Part shown: positions 33,895-38,455 of the stretch, piece by piece | Layout: the number at the start of each line of letters is the position of its first letter | How positions within the stretch are numbered: the first letter of the stretch is position 1 | Assembly (NCBI RefSeq): GCF_014651695.1 | Contig: NZ_BMXJ01000009.1 | Location: 220,571 to 259,025, forward strand | Direction of reading: 5' to 3' | Length of the DNA: 38,455 nucleotides | From: Nocardiopsis terrae | Lineage (GTDB): Bacteria; Actinomycetota; Actinomycetes; Streptosporangiales; Streptosporangiaceae | Made by a program: the position numbers and the translations under genes | The notes under the pieces: model-generated | What the model was told of the DNA's origin: nothing | What the model saw: only the letters and a program-made list of their open reading frames with translations | Database searches by the model: none

Positions 33895-35669
33895 CCCGCA
33901 CCTGGTCCGCCGTGTACGTGTACCTGCACCGCAGCCGCACGGACATCGACTCCTTCCTCCTGGAGCACCTGGCCCCGCACGCGGAGGAGCTGGTCGCCGC
34001 CGGGCACGCCGAGGACTGGTTCTACCTGCGCTACTGGGACGGCGGCCCGCACCTGCGGGCCCGGTTCCTCAACGCCGACGCAGCGGCCGTCGCGGGTTTC
34101 GCCGAGCGGATGCGGACCCTGGCCGAGAGGACCTCGGCGTCCGCGCTGGCCCTGGACAGCGAGGCCTACTACGCGGACCTCCCCAGGGCGGACCCGGAGC
34201 GCTGGTACGCCGACGGCGCCGTGCTGGAGGCGGTGTACGAACCCGAGACCGAGCGGTACGGCGGCCCGCGCGCCCTGGAGGTCTGCGAGGACTTCTTCGC
34301 CGTGAGCACCCGGATCGCGCTCGCCGTGCTGCGTTCGGCACCCGAGCCGCACCAGCGGCAGGTGGTGGCCGCCGACCTGACCGCGCTGGCGTTCGGGGTG
34401 CTCGGGTTCGACGACGTGGAGGCCGTCCGGCAGGCCCGCGGGTACTACGCCACCTGGGACTACTCGGCCGAGGTCGCCCGTGGCGGGAGCCGGGCGAGGG
34501 CCGAGGCAGAACGGCTCTTCCACTCGGCGCCCTCGCGGTGGTTGCAGCGGCGGCCCCGGGTGGAGCGGCTGGTGGCGGGCGAGGGCTCGTCCACCCACCA
34601 CCTGTGGGACCGCGGGCTGCGGGAGGCCGTGGGGCGGCTGCGGGAGATCGGCGCCGAGGAGGGGTTGGCCAACGGCCTGGACCGGATCGTGTGGTCGCTG
34701 CTGCACATGACGCACAACCGGCTCGGGCTGGACATCGACGACGAACGCCGGGTGGCCTGGCTGCTGTCGCTGTGCTACCCCCGCTGGGAGCCGCCGGGCG
34801 ACTACTTCGAGCCCGGGGTGGGCGCCCCGGACCGGGTGTACGCCGAGGCCAGCAAGTACCTTCCGGACACCATCGGAGGCGCCCACCTGCCGCGGCCGGT
34901 GCCCGCGGAGGGGGTCCGGCCGGAGGCCGCCGGGGCTCCGCTGGTCGCCCTCCCCGAGCCCGTTCCGCTCACCGCGCCGCTGGGCGGGGCGCTCGCCGAG
35001 CGGGCGAGCTGGCACGGCGACTACGGTTCCCGGCTGGGCCTGGACGAGCTGTCGGCGCTGCTCGGTCACGGGGCCGGGGTCAGCCACAGCCGTGCCGGAG
35101 GGCACGGTGGGGAGGGGCCGTCCGGTGGTGCGGGAGGGCACGGTGGTGACGGAGAGCCCAGGGGCGACGGGCGGTCCGGACACCGGGTGCCGCCGCGCAC
35201 CCACCCCTCGCCGGGTGCGGCCTACGCCACCCAGGTGTGGGTGGTGGCCCGGCACGTGCGGGGGCTGGAACCGGGCACCTACCGCTACCGGGCCGAGGAG
35301 CACCGGCTGCTGCGCGCGGACGGCCCAACGGCGGTGGACCGGCTGGTCGAGCTCTCGCCGTTCCTGCGCGCGGAGGCCGACGGTCACCCCGGGGCCGTGG
35401 CCGGAACGGTGGGGGCGCTGGTGCTCCTGGTGGGTGACCTGGGGCGGCTCCGCGAGGGGTACGGCCAGCGGGCGCTGCGGCTGCTGTTCCAGGAGTGCGG
35501 GCACGTGGCGCAGAACCTGTCGCTGTGCGCGGCGGCGCTGGGGCTGCGGTCCCTGGTGGTGTCGGGGTTCGCCGACGACGCGGCCAACGCCCTGCTGCAC
35601 CTGGACGGGGTGGACCGGACGGTGCTCACCCTGCTTCCGGTCGGGACCGATCCCGCCGGCCACCGGTGA
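33891..35669 (+). CDS. Elimination-domain/SagB dehydrogenase fusion (LazF-like)
   Basis: 592 residues from ATG 33891 (ATGA overlap). Residues 1-330 match the LanB C-terminal elimination domain: WSAVYVYLHRSRTDIDSFLL, FYLRYWDGGPHLRARFL, YYADLPRADPERWYA and HMTHNRLGLDIDDERRVAWL. This domain removes glutamate to leave Dha/Dhb. After a Gly-rich linker (about 405-440), residues 445-592 are a SagB/McbC-type FMN oxidase (ATQVWVVARHVRGLEPGTYR, then LLFQECGHVAQNLSLCAAAL and GF.DD). This fusion is known from LazF of lactazole, which performs both steps. It is the last gene of the cluster, with a 308-bp gap after it. Confidence 0.88.
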   Translation: MTRTWSAVYVYLHRSRTDIDSFLLEHLAPHAEELVAAGHAEDWFYLRYWDGGPHLRARFLNADAAAVAGFAERMRTLAERTSASALALDSEAYYADLPRADPERWYADGAVLEAVYEPETERYGGPRALEVCEDFFAVSTRIALAVLRSAPEPHQRQVVAADLTALAFGVLGFDDVEAVRQARGYYATWDYSAEVARGGSRARAEAERLFHSAPSRWLQRRPRVERLVAGEGSSTHHLWDRGLREAVGRLREIGAEEGLANGLDRIVWSLLHMTHNRLGLDIDDERRVAWLLSLCYPRWEPPGDYFEPGVGAPDRVYAEASKYLPDTIGGAHLPRPVPAEGVRPEAAGAPLVALPEPVPLTAPLGGALAERASWHGDYGSRLGLDELSALLGHGAGVSHSRAGGHGGEGPSGGAGGHGGDGEPRGDGRSGHRVPPRTHPSPGAAYATQVWVVARHVRGLEPGTYRYRAEEHRLLRADGPTAVDRLVELSPFLRAEADGHPGAVAGTVGALVLLVGDLGRLREGYGQRALRLLFQECGHVAQNLSLCAAALGLRSLVVSGFADDAANALLHLDGVDRTVLTLLPVGTDPAGHR

Positions 35670-35977
35670 TCCTGCTCACAGTTCGGCCCCCGGCGGCCGG
35701 GGCCGCCCCGGGGACAGGACCACCGCGCCGTGGACCGCTCCCGAAACACGGCTCCGGCGTGCGGGGACACCAGGCGGATGGGAGCGCGGCCATACTTCCG
35801 CCCGGAACACCGGGGGGACCGCCCTGAACAGCTCTTTCGTCCTCCCGGCCTGACCTGGAGGACACAAGTGTCTATCGTCACTGGCGTCTGCAGCTACTCA
35901 GTAGTAACATTGACTTGTTACTAGCCGGTAGATCCGCGTGTACAGACACCGCGGCCAGGGACACAGCGGAGCTGTCC
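35670..35977. other. 308-bp intergenic region before fadE5
   Basis: This stretch holds no convincing gene. The last 80 bp are the likely fadE5 promoter, including the inverted repeat at 35902-35923. No strong terminator stem stands out after the thiopeptide operon. The base composition drops from very GC-rich to mixed near 35880. Confidence 0.5.
35902..35923. promoter_or_regulatory. Operator-like inverted repeat upstream of fadE5
   Basis: TAGTAACA (35902-35909) and TGTTACTA (35916-35923) are perfect inverted arms with a 6-bp spacer, TTGACT, itself similar to a -35 box. It lies 55-76 bp before the fadE5 start. The form suits a TetR- or GntR-type repressor of fatty-acid genes. The regulator is not in the window. 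Confidence 0.55.
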
Positions 35978-37795
35978 ATGACGCATTACAAGAGCAACCT
36001 GCGCGACATCGAGTTCAACCTCTTTGAGCTGTTCAAGCGCCAAGACGTACTGGGCGAGGGCCCGTTCGAGGAGCTGGACGAGGAGACCGCGCGCACCATC
36101 CTGGACGAGATCAACCGTCTCGCCACGGGCGTCGTCGCGGAGTCGTTCGAGGACGCGGACCGCAACCCCCCGGTCTTCGACCCCAAGACCAACACCGTCG
36201 CCATCCCCGAGAGCCTGAAGAAGTCCTACAAGGCCTACATGGACGCCGGCTGGTACAACCTCGACCTCCCCCAGGAGCTCGGCGGCCTCGGCGCCCCCCG
36301 CTCCCTGGTGTGGTCCGCGGCCGAGCTGATCCTGGGCTCGAACCCCTCCATCCACATGTACTCGGCCGGTCCCGGCTTCGCGAGCATCCTGCACTCCGAG
36401 GGCAACGAGCAGCAGAAGAAGTTCGCCGAGACGGCCATCGAGCGCGGCTGGGGCGCCACCATGGTGCTGACCGAGCCGGACGCCGGTTCGGACGTCGGCG
36501 CCGGCCGCACCAAGGCCACCGACCAGGGCGACGGCACCTGGCACATCGAGGGTGTGAAGCGCTTCATCACCTCGGCCGAGCAGGACATGACCGAGAACAT
36601 CTTCCACCTGGTGCTGGCCCGCCCCGAGGGCGCCGGCCCCGGCACCAAGGGCCTCTCGCTCTACCTGGTGCCGAAGTACCTGGTCAACGAGGACGGCTCG
36701 CTCGGTGAGCGCAACGGCGCCTACGTCACCAACGTCGAGCACAAGATGGGCCTCAAGGCCTCCACCACCTGTGAGCTGACCTTCGGCGACAAGCACCCCG
36801 CCATCGGTTACCTCGTCGGCGACAAGCACGACGGCATCCGCCAGATGTTCCTCATCATCGAGTACGCGCGGATGATGGTCGGCACGAAGGCGATCGCGAC
36901 CCTGTCCACGGGTTACCTGAACGCCCTGGAGTACGCCAAGAACCGCGTGCAGGGCAACGACCTCGCCGGGGCGAAGAACTCCCCGAAGGTCACCATCACC
37001 CACCACCCGGACGTGCGTCGCAGCCTCATGACGCAGAAGGCGTACGTGGAGGCCATGCGTTCGCTGGTCCTCTACACCGCCACCACCCAGGACGCGATCC
37101 AGATCGCGCACACCAAGGGTGAGGACGTCACCGAGCTGGAGGCCATGAACGACCTCCTGCTGCCGATCGTCAAGGGTGTGGGCTCGGAGCGTTCCTACAA
37201 CCTGCTCGCCGAGTCCCTGCAGACCCTGGGCGGCTCCGGGTTCCTGCAGGAGTACCCGATCGAGCAGTACATCCGGGACGCCAAGATCGACACCCTCTAC
37301 GAGGGCACCACGGCGATCCAGGCCCAGGACTTCTTCTTCCGCAAGATCGTGAAGAACGGTGGCCAGGCCATCGGCAAGCTGTCCGCCGAGATCCGGGCCT
37401 TCGCCGAGAGCGACGCCGGCAACGGCCAGCTCAAGGAGGAGCGCGCGCTCCTGCTGTCCGCCCTGGGCCAGACCGAGAAGATCGTCGAGCTCATGGTCGG
37501 CCACGCGATGGGCTCCGCCGAGGACTCCCGCGAGCTGTACAAGGTGGGCCTGAACTCGGTCCGTCTGCTCTTCGCCTTCGGTGACGTCGTTCTTGCCTGG
37601 CTGCTGCTCCGCCAGGCCGAGATCGCGCTGAACAGCCTCGACGGCGCCAGCGACGACGACAAGAACTTCTACACCGGCAAGATCGCCGCCGCGCGCTTCT
37701 TCGCCGAGCAGTTCCTGCCGCGCGTGGAGTCCGAGCTGAAGGTGGCCCAGAACGTGAACCTGGGCCTCATGGAGGTCCCCGAGGAGGCCTTCTAG
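35978..37795 (+). CDS. fadE5: FadE5-type acyl-CoA dehydrogenase
   Basis: 605 residues from ATG 35978 (GCGGAG upstream); the longer frame would start in the operator. It starts MTHYKSNLRDIEFNLFELF, close to mycobacterial FadE5 as I recall it. Further matches are MVLTEPDAGSDVGAGRTKAT, GVKRFITSAEQ, NVEHKMGLKASTTCELTFG and YIRDAKIDTLYEGTTAIQAQ, where the last includes the catalytic-type Glu near 440. This 600-residue class carries N- and C-terminal extensions relative to ordinary acyl-CoA dehydrogenases. The enzyme performs FAD-dependent alpha,beta-dehydrogenation of acyl-CoA; mycobacterial FadE5 has a broad chain-length range. It is single-gene, with its own operator-like site and a strong terminator. 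Confidence 0.92.
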   Translation: MTHYKSNLRDIEFNLFELFKRQDVLGEGPFEELDEETARTILDEINRLATGVVAESFEDADRNPPVFDPKTNTVAIPESLKKSYKAYMDAGWYNLDLPQELGGLGAPRSLVWSAAELILGSNPSIHMYSAGPGFASILHSEGNEQQKKFAETAIERGWGATMVLTEPDAGSDVGAGRTKATDQGDGTWHIEGVKRFITSAEQDMTENIFHLVLARPEGAGPGTKGLSLYLVPKYLVNEDGSLGERNGAYVTNVEHKMGLKASTTCELTFGDKHPAIGYLVGDKHDGIRQMFLIIEYARMMVGTKAIATLSTGYLNALEYAKNRVQGNDLAGAKNSPKVTITHHPDVRRSLMTQKAYVEAMRSLVLYTATTQDAIQIAHTKGEDVTELEAMNDLLLPIVKGVGSERSYNLLAESLQTLGGSGFLQEYPIEQYIRDAKIDTLYEGTTAIQAQDFFFRKIVKNGGQAIGKLSAEIRAFAESDAGNGQLKEERALLLSALGQTEKIVELMVGHAMGSAEDSRELYKVGLNSVRLLFAFGDVVLAWLLLRQAEIALNSLDGASDDDKNFYTGKIAAARFFAEQFLPRVESELKVAQNVNLGLMEVPEEAF

Positions 37796-37878
37796 GTCTT
37801 CCCGAACCCCGACGTACCGGCGCGGGGTCGCGCGAGTGCAGTACAAGTGCAGGACAGCGCGAGGTACTGAACCGCCGC

Positions 37879-37913
37879 CGAGGGGCGGGACGATTCGTTC
37901 GTCCCGCCCCTCG
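37879..37913 (+). terminator. Strong terminator hairpin after fadE5
   Basis: CGAGGGGCGGGACGA (37879-37893) pairs perfectly with TCGTCCCGCCCCTCG (37899-37913), a 15-bp stem with a 5-nt loop, 84 bp after the stop. Confidence 0.75.
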
Positions 37914-37940
37914 GGCGTTCCGCGGAGGTGGGGGCACAGG

Positions 37941-38090
37941 GTTAAGACCCCCTGGGGTGAAGGGGGCCGCGTGGGTGCTCCTTCAAACGGTCTGTGGTCG
38001 GGGTTCAAGACCCGCTGTGGTGCAAGGGGCTGCGAGGGTAGTGCCTTCAAACGGTCTGTGGTCGGGCTTCAGGACACCCCTTGGGGTGGC
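37941..38090. repeat. Tandem repeat, about 63-bp unit
   Basis: Units start at about 37941 (GTTAAGACC), 38003 (GTTCAAGACC) and 38066 (GCTTCAGGAC, partial). The best conserved part is CCTTCAAACGGTCTGTGGTC (37980 and 38044). Function unknown. Confidence 0.6.
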
Positions 38091-38351
38091 TTGGGCCCGG
38101 TGTTCGTCCGGCTGGGCCCTGTGAGGTTTGATGTCGGCGTACTCGGAGGCCGCTACGCACCTCGCGGGACGTGCTGTGTCGCTCTACGTCTGGTTCTGGA
38201 GAAGGGCGAGGCCCGTAGCTCGCCACCCCCTGGACTACTGACGTGTTCCAGAGATGCTGCTTCGGTGCGGTTGACACCTGTGGCCCAGGTCCTCTGCTCC
38301 TGCTGCTCTGCTGCCCTTCTGTCCGCCCGGGCGGGTTCAGGTCCCCTTTTT

Positions 38352-38387
38352 CACGGTGATCTTGCTACCAGGGGCAACTTCGGCGCC
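38352..38387. repeat. Half copy of the 66-bp palindrome
   Basis: Bases 38352-38387 match one arm of the palindrome at 20376-20441 (GTGATCTTGCTACCAGGGGC onwards) with a few differences. The match ends right at the palindrome centre (GGCGCC), where IS-like sequence starts. See the transposase entry. Confidence 0.6.
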
Positions 38388-38393
38388 TTGGGG

Positions 38394-38455
38394 TCAAGTG
38401 GTTGTTGCAACGAGGAACTCGTTGAGGACCTCGGCCGGGGTAGCCCAGCCCAGGG
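38394..38455 (-). mobile_element. IS30-like transposase, C-terminal end (partial)
   Basis: The minus-strand frame entering from the window edge reads LGWATPAEVLNEFLVATTT and a stop at 38394-38396. The form LGW.TPAEV..E.L is the usual C-terminus of IS30-family transposases. Only 20 codons are visible. The stop is only about 6 bp from the end of the palindrome arm, which fits a short terminal repeat after the transposase. The rest of the element is outside the window. Confidence 0.5.

Larger units (their letters stand above)
37796..38393. other. 598-bp non-coding stretch with repeats
   Basis: No gene is supported here. It contains the fadE5 terminator hairpin, about 2.5 tandem copies of a 63-bp unit (37941-38090), mixed sequence with short inverted repeats, and the palindrome arm (38352-38387) beside the transposase end. 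Confidence 0.6.

Noticed and set aside
35090..35180. Short direct repeats (GGAGGGCACGGTG type) suggesting a repeat array
   Set aside because: They are in frame within the Gly-rich linker of the elimination/SagB fusion; no CRISPR-like spacing or dyads are present.
35730..35924. A 64-codon frame in the gap before fadE5
   Set aside because: No ribosome site, no family, and it runs into the operator-like sequence.
1..38455. tRNA, rRNA and CRISPR arrays
   Set aside because: None was noticed on reading; a dedicated scan could still find a small RNA that I missed.

Overview
This is very GC-rich DNA with strong G/C at third codon positions, frequent GTG and TTG starts, and tightly overlapping operons. 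It carries several families typical of actinomycetes: SARP/AfsR regulators, XRE-DUF5753 with DUF397, sigma-like HTH-UTRA and FadE5. A filamentous actinomycete is the natural reading, plausibly near Nocardiopsis, but the genus is a guess from style and not a match I could run.

Layout: (1) 1-5031 holds the tail of a GT1 glycosyltransferase, a small SARP-like regulator, a tiny secreted two-cysteine peptide, a 993-residue AfsR-type SARP/NB-ARC/TPR regulator and an NTF2/SnoaL-like protein. Related GATA-type repeats with 11-bp spacing lie upstream of the regulator/peptide pair and upstream of the AfsR/NTF2 pair. (2) 5470-13549 is a three-gene set: an NfeD/YqiJ-like membrane protein, a flotillin (YqiK-like) and a 1690-residue DUF3686/AAA ATPase. 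It ends in a strong hairpin. (3) 13723-20470 is an accessory stretch: an alpha/beta hydrolase, an antitoxin-like XRE gene with a truncated toxin remnant, an OafA-type acyltransferase, a small frameshifted gene, an XRE-DUF5753/DUF397 pair, a remnant of a second acyltransferase, an HTH-UTRA regulator and a 66-bp palindrome. (4) 20471-22101 holds a SUFU-domain protein and an aldo/keto reductase. (5) 22348-35669 is a complete RiPP cluster of thiopeptide type. (6) 35978-37795 is a FadE5-type acyl-CoA dehydrogenase. It is followed by a non-coding tail with tandem repeats, half of the 66-bp palindrome, and the end of an IS30-like transposase.

The thiopeptide cluster is the centre of interest. Two nearly identical 60-residue precursors share an acidic leader and a core of Ser, Cys, Thr and Gly. 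They are followed by an ABC-2 exporter (ATPase and permease), a LanB-type tRNA-dependent glutamylation enzyme, a pyridine-synthase-like protein, an RRE/ocin-ThiF-like protein, a YcaO cyclodehydratase with a terminal PHPFP, a stand-alone nitroreductase-like protein, and a fusion of a glutamate-elimination domain to a SagB-type azoline dehydrogenase. From the ATPase onward, adjacent genes overlap or are 4 nt apart, so they probably form one operon. The inferred order is: the RRE protein and YcaO make azolines on Cys (and some Ser/Thr); the dehydrogenases oxidise them to azoles; LanB and the elimination domain convert remaining Ser to Dha; the pyridine synthase joins two Dha residues and releases the leader; and the exporter removes the product. 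The gene content resembles the minimal lactazole system (LazA-F) with one extra dehydrogenase-like gene. The core keeps the Ser1...Ser-Ser-Ser12-Cys13 spacing of lactazole as I remember it, so a ring closed between residues 1 and 12 is predicted. No product is proven from sequence alone.
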